Origin: CAZFGK01 sp964518635
GTDB lineage: Bacteria; Zixibacteria; MSB-5A5; GN15; FEB-12
Assembly: GCA_964518635.1 (NCBI GenBank)
Contig: CAZFGK010000026.1
Coordinates: forward strand, 1-28,524
DNA length: 28,524 nucleotides
Direction: 5' to 3'
The stretch's first letter is position 1; each line of letters begins with the position of its first letter. Under the pieces are notes generated by a model. The model saw only the letters and a program-made list of their open reading frames with translations, did no database searches and was not told the DNA's origin. Of the stretch, positions 9,088-17,691 are shown piece after piece. A program made the position numbers and the translations under genes.

Positions 9088-10143
9088 TTATTCAAGCAAA
9101 TCCCAGGATACCGGAGTCCCTTTTGCCACCTGCTTCTTGACGCGTTTTCCAATCAGAATATCGAAGTACGTCGGTGCCAACCCAAATCCGGGGCGTATTG
9201 CACGGAGGTTCTCCTGTGTAAATGTCTCTCCCGATTTCATGTCAGCTGACACATAGAGTGATCGACGAAACTGACGTGAACTTTCTTCACTTGCTGAAGC
9301 TCCGTATGTCACGACACCGAGTGACTGCCATGCCCGTTCAGTTTCGACGACGAGAGAAGCAAGTTCTGCCGGTTCAAGCGAGAACGCAGAATCAACTCCA
9401 CCCTGAGCGCGATCGAGAGTAAAATGCTTCTCGATTACCGTGGCACCGAGAGCCACTGCTGCGACCGGGGCACCCACACCCATCGTATGATCAGACAATC
9501 CAACTTCGCATCCAAAAAGATCACGTAGGTGTGGAATCGTGCGAAGGTTACTGTTCTCCGGACTCGCTGGATAGCTACTGGTACATTTTAAGAGTACAAT
9601 GTTTTTGGCACCAGCAGAGCGGGCCGCGCGGACGGTTTCATCAAGTTCGGAAATGGTTGCCATCCCTGTCGAAATGATGAGTGGTTTTCCGGTTGCTGCT
9701 ACTGCCCGGATCAGCGGAATATCTGCATTCTCAAATGATGCTATTTTGTACATGGGCATATTGAGTGATTCAAGAAATTCGACCGCAGTTAGATCAAAGG
9801 GGGTACTAAATCCAATCATTCCATGTGATGCACAGCGATCAAAGATGGCCTTGTGCCAGTCCCACGGCGTGTGAGCTTCTTCGTAGAGCGTATGCAGCGA
9901 TTTCCCACGCCAGAGTGAATGTTCATTTTCGATCATGAAGTCACCACTGGACAGACGAAGAGTCATCGTGTCTGCGGTATAGGTTTGAATCTTCAGAGCA
10001 TCCGCTCCAGCTAGAGCGGCGGCATCGACAATTGCCAGAGCACGTTCTAGTGACTGATTGTGATTGCCGGACATTTCAGCGATAATAAAGGGTCGAGCAT
10101 GTATCCCAATCTGTCGATTTCCAATATTGAATTCACTCATCAT
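9088..10143 (-). CDS. pseI: Pseudaminic acid synthase PseI
   Basis: A 351-residue member of the NeuB family. It condenses 2,4-diacetamido-2,4,6-trideoxy-L-altrose with phosphoenolpyruvate to give pseudaminic acid. The N-terminal TIM barrel begins with FIIAEMSGNHNQSLERAL and ADALKIQTYTADTMTL, followed by GFSTPFD, YKIASFE, IISTGMA, LLKCTSSYP, GLSDHTMG and EKHFTLDR, the substrate and metal motifs of the family. The C-terminal SAF (antifreeze-like) domain occupies about residues 285-350 (SLYVSADMKSGETFTQENL ... GLAPTYFDILIGK). The SGNH and QTYTADTMTL wording matches PseI better than sialic (NeuB) or legionaminic (LegI) synthases. ATG 10143 overlaps the formyltransferase stop by 4 bp, with GAGGAA upstream. 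Length is normal. Confidence 0.95.
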   Translation of the reverse strand: MMSEFNIGNRQIGIHARPFIIAEMSGNHNQSLERALAIVDAAALAGADALKIQTYTADTMTLRLSSGDFMIENEHSLWRGKSLHTLYEEAHTPWDWHKAIFDRCASHGMIGFSTPFDLTAVEFLESLNMPMYKIASFENADIPLIRAVAATGKPLIISTGMATISELDETVRAARSAGAKNIVLLKCTSSYPASPENSNLRTIPHLRDLFGCEVGLSDHTMGVGAPVAAVALGATVIEKHFTLDRAQGGVDSAFSLEPAELASLVVETERAWQSLGVVTYGASASEESSRQFRRSLYVSADMKSGETFTQENLRAIRPGFGLAPTYFDILIGKRVKKQVAKGTPVSWDLLE

Positions 10144-10733
10144 ATCAATTCCTCTTGCAGCAGAGTTCGACGCGATTCCTGAATTTCAAGAATCGGCGTG
10201 TCCCATCCGAGAGGCAACAAATGTTCTACAGAAGCGCGATCTTTCAGTTTGTGCACGCTTCCCTTCCCGCGTTGAGGAATCGCATCACATTTTCCCGTGC
10301 GTATGGTGGACCAGCTTTCAGCAAACAGCTTCTCGATTGCATTCGAAAGACGCTCATAGCTTGTTTTGAGCGTATCACTCGGCAGCAACTTTACAATTCT
10401 TTGCTCGATAATCCCTCCGGTATCAAGCCCTTTGTCGACTTCATGAATTGTAACGCCGGTCGGTGTCCCGTCGAGAATGCTCCAGAGGTTTGGATCAGCT
10501 CCACGATTGTATGGTAAATAGCTGATATGAAGATTTATCACCTTCTTGGGATACTCTGAAAGCAGATCAGGTCGGATCATATGACGATATCCGTAGCTGA
10601 CCAGAAATTCAACTCCGTCAAGCAGTGGATGGTCAACGTAAATCGGCTCTTCCGTCTGCACCACCTGATCCCCTGCTGCAGCAAAGACGTCGGTCATCGA
10701 ACTTCGAAGTGGTCCAAGAAGGAGAACTTTCAT
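10140..10733 (-). CDS. Sugar N-formyltransferase-like protein
   Basis: A 197-residue formyltransferase of the Fmt/GART fold. The core NLHISYLPYNRGADPNLW (about 68-85) contains the catalytic Asn-x-His of the family. GLDTGGIIEQRI follows (about 102-113) and provides the catalytic Asp. It lacks the C-terminal tRNA-binding domain of methionyl-tRNA formyltransferase (about 310 residues), so it is not Fmt. The PYNRGADPN signature is shared with small formyltransferases of glycan loci, which use N10-formyltetrahydrofolate to formylate a sugar amine. It overlaps pseG (4 bp, ATGA) and pseI (4 bp), so it is inserted in the Pse pathway. The substrate is probably an amine of the pseudaminic acid precursor or product; which one is not shown by the sequence. 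Confidence 0.85.
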   Translation of the reverse strand: MKVLLLGPLRSSMTDVFAAAGDQVVQTEEPIYVDHPLLDGVEFLVSYGYRHMIRPDLLSEYPKKVINLHISYLPYNRGADPNLWSILDGTPTGVTIHEVDKGLDTGGIIEQRIVKLLPSDTLKTSYERLSNAIEKLFAESWSTIRTGKCDAIPQRGKGSVHKLKDRASVEHLLPLGWDTPILEIQESRRTLLQEELI

Positions 10734-11851
10734 GACACACCTGCATGGAGACGTTGTTTTTCCAACTGTTCGATTGCAGCATTCACTACTCTTTCAACAC
10801 CGCGTCCGTCTACCAAAGTACGAGCACGTTCAGAAAGCTGTCGTAGGCGGCTATTCGTGCTCAAGAACGGGCGAATTGCTTCCTGATATCCGGTCGCTGA
10901 AATCTCTGTGCAGTGCCCCAAATACTCGACGATGCCAAGTTCATCTGCACCCATAGCAATATCACGCTGATTGTCTGCAATGGAAACAATCAGAGATGGC
11001 AGTCCGACAGCGCATCGCTCCCAGGTCGTCGTACCGCCTGCGCCGACGGCAAGATCGGCCTTGAGCATGAACTCTGACATGGTGGCAACCTGCTCATGCA
11101 GAGTAAATCCCGGAGTACGGTCTATAAGAGTTGTCAAGTCCTTCTTGGCGAAGTATCCAGTCCCGATAATGACATCAACCTGAATCTCAGGAGTCACAAT
11201 CGGAACAAGCGCGCGGACTACTTTGAGAGTCTCCCCGGCAGCGTCAATGCCACCAAAGAAAACAAGCACACGCTTCACACTCTGACGAACTCTTCCCTTC
11301 TCATGTGCCTTGGCAAATTCTTCTCGAAGCATTGCAAACTGCGGCCCGCACATGATGTCCGCATGCGGAGGGAGGAGTCGTTTGTAGACCGATTCTCTTG
11401 CCGGAACGTAGTTCTGATCGACAAGCAGATCAGCATCATGACGACGATTCGCAAGGTCATCGATGGCGAGAATTGCCTTGACTTTCGGACGCGCGACTTT
11501 TTCCCAACCATCACCGATGGCATAGTGGTCAACCACCAGTAAATCAGTATCCGCAGGGATCAGCGATGCAGTTTCACGGGCATCATTGGTGGGATCCGTT
11601 CCGAACCAGAGATGATAATCACGATCGACTATCTGTTGCTTCGGAGTGTCAACTTCACTTAGCGGAAGAAGTGCACAGCCAGCTTCTTTGATGCGCGAGA
11701 ATAAATTCCCGTCAAACGGGCGTGAGATGAACGAAACTGAAGCTCCGCGGCGCTGAAACTCCTTTGCAAGGGTAAGACAGCGCATGACATGCCCGGTTCC
11801 AATATGACGAGCGGCATCTGCACGAAAAACCACCTTCAATGTGCTGTTCAT
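10730..11851 (-). CDS. pseG: UDP-2,4-diacetamido-2,4,6-trideoxy-beta-L-altropyranose hydrolase PseG
   Basis: A GT-B-fold hydrolase related to MurG and SpsG that removes UDP from the PseH product to release the 6-deoxy-altrose substrate of PseI. The N-terminus reads VVFRADAARHIGTGHVMRC. The His in GTGHVMRC (H21 with the start used here) fits the general base of C. jejuni PseG. VFFGGIDAAGET and GAGGTTTWERCAVGLPSLIV are the UDP-site segments. An upstream ATG exists at 11869, but ATG 11851 is chosen because AAGGAG lies just before it and PseG proteins start close to the FRAD motif. The frame encodes 373 residues. It follows the class III aminotransferase with the usual tight spacing and overlaps the formyltransferase by 4 bp. 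Confidence 0.93.
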   Translation of the reverse strand: MNSTLKVVFRADAARHIGTGHVMRCLTLAKEFQRRGASVSFISRPFDGNLFSRIKEAGCALLPLSEVDTPKQQIVDRDYHLWFGTDPTNDARETASLIPADTDLLVVDHYAIGDGWEKVARPKVKAILAIDDLANRRHDADLLVDQNYVPARESVYKRLLPPHADIMCGPQFAMLREEFAKAHEKGRVRQSVKRVLVFFGGIDAAGETLKVVRALVPIVTPEIQVDVIIGTGYFAKKDLTTLIDRTPGFTLHEQVATMSEFMLKADLAVGAGGTTTWERCAVGLPSLIVSIADNQRDIAMGADELGIVEYLGHCTEISATGYQEAIRPFLSTNSRLRQLSERARTLVDGRGVERVVNAAIEQLEKQRLHAGVS

Positions 11852-11872
11852 ATTCTCCTTAGTAGCCATTTT

Positions 11873-13231
11873 CTAGTTGAGACGCTTAAATCCTGAAGTT
11901 GCTGGTGCGCCAATGAGCGAACTCGTCAATTCACCAGTTCCGATAACTTCCGTGATGGTACCGAATGCCCTATCAGCAGCTTCGAGATATTGGTCGACAT
12001 GCGCAGGTGTGTGGGCGAGCATGGCATAGAATGATGATCCTGCAAGGATCTTCTGCTCGACCATCAGCTGCACAAAGAGCGCCTTCGTCGCCAGCGGGTC
12101 AGTTGTTTCAAACGAGAAATGACTCAGTGGTGGAATTCCACCAACGTGAATTGGCAGATGGTGCTTTGACGAAAGTTCGTTCCATCCGGCCTGGACTTTT
12201 TTCCCGATCATCATCAGATGATTCCCTGCCTGCATCTGGCGATGTTTTCTGATTGTCGCAATAGCGGCAGTCGGTCCGATTCGTTCAGTCCAATTTGTAC
12301 TTGAGATAAAAGTCTTTTGGGCTGCTTCCATCACGCTGCGTCTTCCGATAACGGCGGAAATCGCGTAGCCATTCCCCATCGCCTTCGAGAAGACCGCCAT
12401 GTCCGGCTCGTATCCCTGAAGCAAGTGAGCACCGCCTGTATTCATACGGAAACCAGCACTGATTTCGTCTATGATAAATACTGCTCCAGTTCGCTTGGCG
12501 ATGGCCTTGACTGTTTCGAAGAAGCCCTCACGAGGGGCTTCATTTCGAATCGGTTCCATTACAATTGCTGCGAGATTATGACCGTGCTGCTTGACAATCG
12601 ATTCCAGCTCATCGATCTGATTGTAGCGAAACGGAATGGCCGTGCCCGCAAGTGCCTTTGGCACACCTGAAGGTTCGAGTCCTGAGATAAGATGCTCGCC
12701 AAGGGCATTTTCGGTTCCGACATTCGCCGCAAGATACCAATCCTGCCATCCGTGATAGCCACAAAATGCCACGACATCTTTTCCCGTCGCTGCTCTGGCG
12801 ATTCGTATTCCCACCGCAACAGCTTCCCCACCGCCGCGTGCATATCTGACCATATCGGCCCAGGGATGCAGCTCACACAGTAGTTCAGCAAGTTCGATCT
12901 CTTCCGGGCAGTTTAGTGAAGAACTAACGCCGTTTCGTATGGCATTCATCACCGCGTTGTCGACATCGGGATCGGCATAACCAAGCACATTGGCACCAAT
13001 TCCAGCGATGCTCATATCAAGATAGGTGGTACCATCAAGATCAGTCACATGCGCGCCCTTTGCAGATGCATAGTATGCCGGCCAGACACCGGGAGCGAAC
13101 ATATCGGGACGTTTCGAGAGTAACTGCGTCAATCCCGGAATGAGCTTTTTGCCACGTTCCTGCATAGCAATGCTATTTTGGAGCCGCGTTTGTAACGCGG
13201 TCTTATCGATGGATCTCTTATTCTGCTTCAT
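11873..13231 (-). CDS. Class III PLP aminotransferase (glutamate-1-semialdehyde aminomutase-like)
   Basis: A 452-residue fold-type I PLP enzyme of the class III (HemL-like) group. Visible motifs are DLDGTTYLDMSIAGIGANVLGY (shown in part by residues 64-84), the pocket around ARGGGEAVAVGIRIAR (131-146), FCGYHGWQDWY (156-166), the PLP-ring Asp in FIIDE (D255), and the Schiff-base lysine K283 in FSKAMGNGYA. It is not likely to be the tetrapyrrole enzyme, since it sits between the cytidylyltransferase and pseG in a sugar operon and differs from HemL around the substrate loop. It probably transfers an amino group to a carbonyl of a sugar intermediate. The aldo/keto reductase two genes upstream could be its partner. 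The start at 13231 has only a weak GGAAAAG upstream. Confidence 0.85.
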   Translation of the reverse strand: MKQNKRSIDKTALQTRLQNSIAMQERGKKLIPGLTQLLSKRPDMFAPGVWPAYYASAKGAHVTDLDGTTYLDMSIAGIGANVLGYADPDVDNAVMNAIRNGVSSSLNCPEEIELAELLCELHPWADMVRYARGGGEAVAVGIRIARAATGKDVVAFCGYHGWQDWYLAANVGTENALGEHLISGLEPSGVPKALAGTAIPFRYNQIDELESIVKQHGHNLAAIVMEPIRNEAPREGFFETVKAIAKRTGAVFIIDEISAGFRMNTGGAHLLQGYEPDMAVFSKAMGNGYAISAVIGRRSVMEAAQKTFISSTNWTERIGPTAAIATIRKHRQMQAGNHLMMIGKKVQAGWNELSSKHHLPIHVGGIPPLSHFSFETTDPLATKALFVQLMVEQKILAGSSFYAMLAHTPAHVDQYLEAADRAFGTITEVIGTGELTSSLIGAPATSGFKRLN

Positions 13232-13273
13232 ATCTTTTCCACTTTTTATTACGTTGTCGGTGTTCGTTTTCTC

Positions 13274-14047
13274 TTAGGCATGCTCAAGTGTCTTGGCAAC
13301 TGCGTCGTTGGCGAGAGACTTTGCATACCCTTCGTTTCTTGCCTGTCCTGCGTTGAGCAGATTGATCTCCGGTCGTTCTCTGAGCAGCCCAAGCACTTCT
13401 CTCATTCCAAATCGTGGGTTTGCCGTATAGAGGGAATTGTAAACCTCTGCCATTGCCGTATAATCTTCCTCGGTGTCAACAGTCCAGCGGAGCATCGACA
13501 GATCAACTGGCTGCTTGTACTGAGCTGTTTTGAAAAGCCCCATTGTCTTGTACAGGTATGGAGTGACATGCTCACGCTGTGAGGTCAGGTAGGCATCGTT
13601 CCAGGCACGTTCAAGAGCTTTGAATTTCATAACTTCGATATCGAGTCCATCTGGAAAAGTCGGCTCGACGCTGTTGCTCGTATAATCATAGCCGCCATCA
13701 AGATGGAACTGGATTACCTGATCATTTACTTCCGGATCGGTCAACGGACAATCAGCGGTAAAGCGGATGACATGCAAGGGGTTGTACGATGCCGCTGCGC
13801 GATAGAATCGATCAAGAACATCATTCAAATCGCCACGATAGCATGGAATGCCATTGTCTCGAAGCAGCTGATCAAGCTGATCATCACTCTGATCGGTACT
13901 GGTCGCAACCACTAAAGAATTCATCAGTCGTGTACGGTAGAGTCGTTCGATCTGACGTAGGATCATTGCCTGCCCAGCAAGTGGCTTCAGAACTTTGCCG
14001 GGGAGTCGGGTCGATGTCACCCGTGCCTGTAATACTCCAAGAATCAT
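13274..14047 (-). CDS. spsF: SpsF-type cytidylyltransferase, likely CMP-pseudaminate synthetase
   Basis: A 257-residue nucleotidyltransferase of the SpsF/NeuA-like family. The N-terminal nucleotide loop is MILGVLQARVTSTRLPGKVL. Further motifs are YRGDLNDVLDRFY, RFTADCPLTDP (metal and sugar site), FPDGLDIEV, REHVTPYLY and RWTVDTEEDY. It most likely activates the Pse product with CTP, taking the place of PseF, which is missing. Another ATG is in frame at 14059, but ATG 14047 is preferred: GGAGG lies 5 bp upstream of it, and the family starts with the MILGVLQAR segment. That places the start 1 bp after the aldo/keto reductase stop. Confidence 0.85.
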   Translation of the reverse strand: MILGVLQARVTSTRLPGKVLKPLAGQAMILRQIERLYRTRLMNSLVVATSTDQSDDQLDQLLRDNGIPCYRGDLNDVLDRFYRAAASYNPLHVIRFTADCPLTDPEVNDQVIQFHLDGGYDYTSNSVEPTFPDGLDIEVMKFKALERAWNDAYLTSQREHVTPYLYKTMGLFKTAQYKQPVDLSMLRWTVDTEEDYTAMAEVYNSLYTANPRFGMREVLGLLRERPEINLLNAGQARNEGYAKSLANDAVAKTLEHA

Positions 14048-14048
14048 A

Positions 14049-14990
14049 TTATCCTCCATGGACAGCCGTCAGAAGTGTTCCCCACTGTGACGGATCAATC
14101 AATTTTTCGTTGGTGATGAAATTTGCCTGCTTCTCACAGACTACGTTTTTTGTCTGGGCATACGCCCGAATAATCGCAAGCCATTCGCCAGGTGAAGTTA
14201 CCCCCACGATGACTCTATCGATTTCTGGTCGAAAGAGAACTTCTGAAAGTGCTCCAGTGAGAGGGTTCATCCCTTGCTCTCTCCACTTTTCGTGAAGAGA
14301 AATCAACGGTGTGGTGAGCTCTTTCAAGTGTGCCGGAAGGAGTGACGGTTCTACCAGCAGGATTCCCTGAAGAAAGGTCGATCGGACATGTACTTCAATC
14401 CCTGCTGCTTTCAGACCAGAGAGATGCCCGTTCTGTGCCAATCGTTGATCAAGGGCATTGAATGGAAGCTGAATTATATCGATTGGGTATTTCGACAGGA
14501 TCGCATCAATTTCTGTTGCGTTGTAAACCGATACACCAATTTTCTTAACTCGTCCAGTTGCTTTCAACATACAGAGAGTTGAATACAGTTCGTCGCTGTC
14601 ATCCGCCATCAAATCCGCGGCATGATGAACCAGAAGAGCGTCAACAGAATCGCGGCGGATTAGCTCAAGTGAACGGACAAAACGGGTTCGGACTTCACTC
14701 AATGAAAGGAACTCACCTTGCGAGTCCTTGCGCGGCTGTGTCTTGGTTACGATCTCCCACGGTTGAGAAGTCGGCAGGGTCATGCCGAGAATCTCTTCAC
14801 TGTTTCCGTATGCCGCTGCAGTGTCGATGGTCATCACATCATACAGCGCAGCTCCTGCGATAATCTCGCGAACTTCGTTGAGACCAACCTGCCCTTTTCC
14901 GTTGGTAACCCCATAGTTTAAGCCGAACTGTGCGGTACCAAGACCGAGCTTCGCTTTGTGCTCTGTACTTACGAGATGCAGATTATCCAT
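14049..14990 (-). CDS. Aldo/keto reductase
   Basis: An NAD(P)H-dependent oxidoreductase of the aldo/keto reductase TIM-barrel family, about 313 residues. It has LGLGTAQFGLNYGV at the N-terminus, the catalytic Asp and Tyr in IDTAAAYGNSEEILG, the Lys in VTKTQP and the His in LLVHHA, so the full tetrad seems present. The C-terminal cofactor segment (RVIVGVTSPGEWLAII) is also recognisable. Either ATG 14990 or an upstream GTG at 14996 could be the start; both overlap the end of pseC. It lies directly before the cytidylyltransferase. No step of the standard Pse pathway needs this enzyme, so it is likely to oxidise or reduce a modified sugar, perhaps with the class III aminotransferase. That link is inference. 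Confidence 0.88.
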   Translation of the reverse strand: MDNLHLVSTEHKAKLGLGTAQFGLNYGVTNGKGQVGLNEVREIIAGAALYDVMTIDTAAAYGNSEEILGMTLPTSQPWEIVTKTQPRKDSQGEFLSLSEVRTRFVRSLELIRRDSVDALLVHHAADLMADDSDELYSTLCMLKATGRVKKIGVSVYNATEIDAILSKYPIDIIQLPFNALDQRLAQNGHLSGLKAAGIEVHVRSTFLQGILLVEPSLLPAHLKELTTPLISLHEKWREQGMNPLTGALSEVLFRPEIDRVIVGVTSPGEWLAIIRAYAQTKNVVCEKQANFITNEKLIDPSQWGTLLTAVHGG

Positions 14991-16254
14991 GGGCACGCTC
15001 TCTCGTCGCGATCAGTGCTTCCTGGAGTGACTCCACAACTCGCACCACATCCTGATCGGTCATGGCCGGATACATCGGAAGGGAAAGAGCGGTTTCATAG
15101 TACTGCTCCGCTTTTGGAAATGTTCCGCGCTTGAGGGCGTACCGATCTGCGTAATACGGCTGCAGATGAATCGGAATGTAATGCACCTGAGCGCCAATCC
15201 GCATCTCTCGCAATGCATTCATGACCGTGGCACGTGTTGCGCCAACTTTTTCGAAGTCAATACGGACGACATACAGGTGATAGGCATTCTTGCGACCCGG
15301 AATTGTGCGAAGCGGAACCACAGTTCCGTTGTGACATTCCTGAGTTATTGTCTGATCGTACAATCTGGCGATCTGATTTCTACGAGTGACTGACCACTCG
15401 AGCCGTGACAACTGTGACGTACCGAGCGCAGCTTGAAGATCGGTTAGGCGATAGTTATAGCCGAGATCAATCTGTTCGTAGTACCAGGGATTGACCACGT
15501 CATTTGTAGTGGCCATCTCCTGATTCTGAAATTTTTCCCGGCTGATCCCATGAGTCCGAAGACGACGGAGCTTATTTGCAAGCTCGGTCGAACCGGTACT
15601 AATCGCGCCACCTTCACCTGTGGCAACATGTTTGACCGGATGAAACGAGAAGACCGTCGCATCGCTGTAACGACCAGAGCCGATAGTGATTGCCGCATCC
15701 TGAACGGTGATCGTTGCGCCAAGAGCATGACAGGCATCATCGACAAGCCACGAGCCGTGTGCCTGGGTGAGACTGCGGAGACGTACCAGATCAACGGGCT
15801 GACCTGCGAAATGGACGGCAATGACTCCTTTGATGCGCTTCTGCGTATCACGAGCAAGTGCCTCGGCAACTTTGTCGACATCGATGTTTCCGGTAGTTTC
15901 GTCGATATCGACGAATTGAACCTCTCCACCCACATACCGTACGGCGTTCGCATCAGCAACAAAAGTGTTCGGTGTGGTGAGTACGACCTCCCCCTGTTTG
16001 AGTCCGAGTGCAAGCATCGTAAGATGTAATGCGGCCGTTCCGTTCGACACCGCTACTACTTCAGCTGCGCCTAAAACATGCTTGAGAGCACTTTCAAATG
16101 CCGCGATTGCAGGTCCTTGTGTCAACCAGTCTGACTGCAATACGGCAGTCACCGCAGCGATATCTTCGTCAGTGACTGTCTGACGACCATACGGAAGAAA
16201 CGGAACTCCTTGATTTTCAGAGTGCGTCATTTTTTTCAGAACTGTCTTATTCAT
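14983..16254 (-). CDS. pseC: UDP-4-amino-4,6-dideoxy-N-acetyl-beta-L-altrosamine transaminase PseC
   Basis: A 423-residue DegT/DnrJ/EryC1-family PLP aminotransferase. Visible features are LQSDWLTQGPAIAAFE, the phosphate site VSNGTAALHL (69-78), PNTFVADANAV, the PLP-ring Asp in VDDACHALGA (D173), the Schiff-base lysine K208 in FSFHPVKHVATGEGG, and GYNYRLTDLQAALG. FHPVKHVATGEGG and LTTPNTFVAD are typical of PseC. The enzyme uses glutamate to aminate C4 of the PseB product. Length is slightly above the usual about 385. An alternative start is residue 9 (16230). It starts 11 bp after the hisF-like stop. Confidence 0.93.
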   Translation of the reverse strand: MNKTVLKKMTHSENQGVPFLPYGRQTVTDEDIAAVTAVLQSDWLTQGPAIAAFESALKHVLGAAEVVAVSNGTAALHLTMLALGLKQGEVVLTTPNTFVADANAVRYVGGEVQFVDIDETTGNIDVDKVAEALARDTQKRIKGVIAVHFAGQPVDLVRLRSLTQAHGSWLVDDACHALGATITVQDAAITIGSGRYSDATVFSFHPVKHVATGEGGAISTGSTELANKLRRLRTHGISREKFQNQEMATTNDVVNPWYYEQIDLGYNYRLTDLQAALGTSQLSRLEWSVTRRNQIARLYDQTITQECHNGTVVPLRTIPGRKNAYHLYVVRIDFEKVGATRATVMNALREMRIGAQVHYIPIHLQPYYADRYALKRGTFPKAEQYYETALSLPMYPAMTDQDVVRVVESLQEALIATRERAHG

Positions 16255-16265
16255 AAGTGTGCGTA

Positions 16266-17072
16266 CTATCCTTGGGTCATCGTTGCGACATGAAGTCGGA
16301 TCGGAATGTTTGCATTTTTAATCTGCGATCGACATTGCATCGGGTTCTCATCTTTAAAGCAGAAGTACGTCCCTGATGCGACCCCATCGGCGTTTCCTTC
16401 CAGAAAGCCCTCGACAAAATGACTTGCCAGACCACAACCACCCGACGTCACTACCGGGATAGTCAGTCGCTGAGTGACTCGACGTGTCATCTCAATGTCC
16501 AGCCCCTGACGAGTCCCGTCACGATCAATTGATGTAAGCAGAATCTCTCCTGCTCCGGCCAATTCACATTTGAGTGCGAGGCTAACGGGATCAAGTCCTG
16601 TCGGATGAGTCCCGGCATTTGTCCATACTTGATAGGTACCGTCAGACGCGCGGCGGTAATCGATACTCACAACAACGCATTGCTCACCAAAACTCTTCGC
16701 AGCTTCAGAAATCAATTCGGGTGTGTGAAACGCCGCTGAATTCATGGCAACCTTGTCTGCGCCTGAAAGGAGCAGAGTACGGAAGTCTTCGATGCTTTTC
16801 ACTCCACCACCGACAGTCAACGGCATGCAGACTTCACTCGACAATCGCTCGACAAGTTCGGGCATGATCAGTCGTGATTCAGCCGTAGCATCGAGATCAA
16901 TCAGGATCAACTCATCCGCTGCCTGGTCTTCGTAGATTTTCGCCTGTGAGATCGGATCACCGATCTCTTTTACTTCCCCGAATCGTGTGGTGGTAACCAG
17001 CACCATCCGACGTGATGTTCCGATCATTCGTGACTTAAGTTGAAGTTTAGGAATCAGTCGACGCATCAGCAT
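16266..17072 (-). CDS. hisF: HisF-like cyclase paralogue of the acetamidino-sugar module
   Basis: A 268-residue (beta/alpha)8 barrel of the imidazole glycerol phosphate synthase family (HisF/WbpI-type). It keeps GDPISQAKIYEDQAADELILID, the phosphate loop LTVGGGVKS (85-93), VSIDYR (D138, equivalent to the second catalytic Asp of HisF), and VVTSGGCG. The first catalytic Asp of true HisF (D11, in RIIPCLDV) is a glutamine here: RLIPKLQLK, Q11. This fits a paralogue that works with HisH to deliver ammonia to a sugar amidotransferase and no longer makes imidazole. It starts 4 bp after hisH. A histidine-biosynthesis role is unlikely given this change and the neighbours. Confidence 0.9.
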   Translation of the reverse strand: MLMRRLIPKLQLKSRMIGTSRRMVLVTTTRFGEVKEIGDPISQAKIYEDQAADELILIDLDATAESRLIMPELVERLSSEVCMPLTVGGGVKSIEDFRTLLLSGADKVAMNSAAFHTPELISEAAKSFGEQCVVVSIDYRRASDGTYQVWTNAGTHPTGLDPVSLALKCELAGAGEILLTSIDRDGTRQGLDIEMTRRVTQRLTIPVVTSGGCGLASHFVEGFLEGNADGVASGTYFCFKDENPMQCRSQIKNANIPIRLHVATMTQG

Positions 17073-17076
17073 ATGA

Positions 17077-17691
17077 TCATGGCTTCCAGTTCAGAAAGTT
17101 TTGAAGGATCTGAAGACCTACTTCCTGACTTTTCTCAGGATGAAACTGCGTCGCAAAGATATTATCTTTGGCAATTGCGGCGGTAAGGGGCTGTCCGTAG
17201 TCGCACGTAGCTGCCACGGCTCGCTGGTCATTGCATTTCATCCAGTAGGAGTGCACAAAATAGACTGCCGATTCATCAGGAAGACCGCGAAACATCGGAG
17301 TTGCTTGCTCGAAGTTAATCGTATTCCAACCCATATGCGGAACTCTACCGTTTGAAGGGGGGTTGACTTTGACCACCTCCGCATCAAACCAGCCGAGACC
17401 GTTTGTTTCCCCATGCTCATAGCTCATTTTTGCCATGACCTGCATACCGAGGCAGATACCAAGAATCGGCTTCTTGTCTACTTGCGCGAACTGATTGAGA
17501 GGATCGATAAAACCTCGCTCCCGAAGCTTCCGCATACAGTCTGCATATGCTCCAACGCCCGGCAATATCGCTCGTTCAGCCAACTGTAGAGCAGCACCCG
17601 TAGTGACAATCTCGATATCATAGCCGAGACGCTCGACTGCGTTTGCAACCGAGCGGAGATTTCCCATACCATAATCGATGAGAGCAATCAC
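17077..17691 (-). CDS. hisH: HisH-like glutamine amidotransferase
   Basis: A 204-residue class I glutamine amidotransferase of the HisH family. It starts MIALIDYGMGNLRSVANA, has the nucleophile Cys in ILGICLGMQ (C80), and the His-Glu pair in TQFHPEKSQ (H184, E186), so the catalytic triad is intact. It would hydrolyse glutamine and pass ammonia through the HisF-like barrel. It overlaps the sugar amidotransferase by 4 bp (ATGA), and the HisF-like gene follows 4 bp after its stop. This gene trio is known from acetamidino-sugar loci such as WbpG-HisH2-HisF2 of Pseudomonas. Length is normal. Confidence 0.93.
   Translation of the reverse strand: MIALIDYGMGNLRSVANAVERLGYDIEIVTTGAALQLAERAILPGVGAYADCMRKLRERGFIDPLNQFAQVDKKPILGICLGMQVMAKMSYEHGETNGLGWFDAEVVKVNPPSNGRVPHMGWNTINFEQATPMFRGLPDESAVYFVHSYWMKCNDQRAVAATCDYGQPLTAAIAKDNIFATQFHPEKSQEVGLQILQNFLNWKP

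Noticed and set aside
9088..10143. Sialic acid (NeuB) or legionaminic acid (LegI) synthase
   Set aside because: PseB, PseC and PseG partners are all of the pseudaminic type, and no hydrolysing 2-epimerase (NeuC/LegG) is present.
10140..10733. Methionyl-tRNA formyltransferase or GART
   Set aside because: Too short for Fmt, lacks its C-terminal domain, and carries the PYNRGADPN signature of sugar formyltransferases.
11873..13231. HemL (tetrapyrrole biosynthesis)
   Set aside because: Similarity is to the class III fold in general, and the gene is embedded in a nonulosonate operon with no heme genes.
15550..16029. 159-codon plus-strand open frame
   Set aside because: Antisense to pseC in a region with its PLP lysine and phosphate-binding motifs.
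16266..17691. Histidine biosynthesis genes hisH-hisF
   Set aside because: They sit behind a sugar amidotransferase in a pse operon, no other his gene is near, and HisF lacks Asp11. A paralogous ammonia-supply role fits better.
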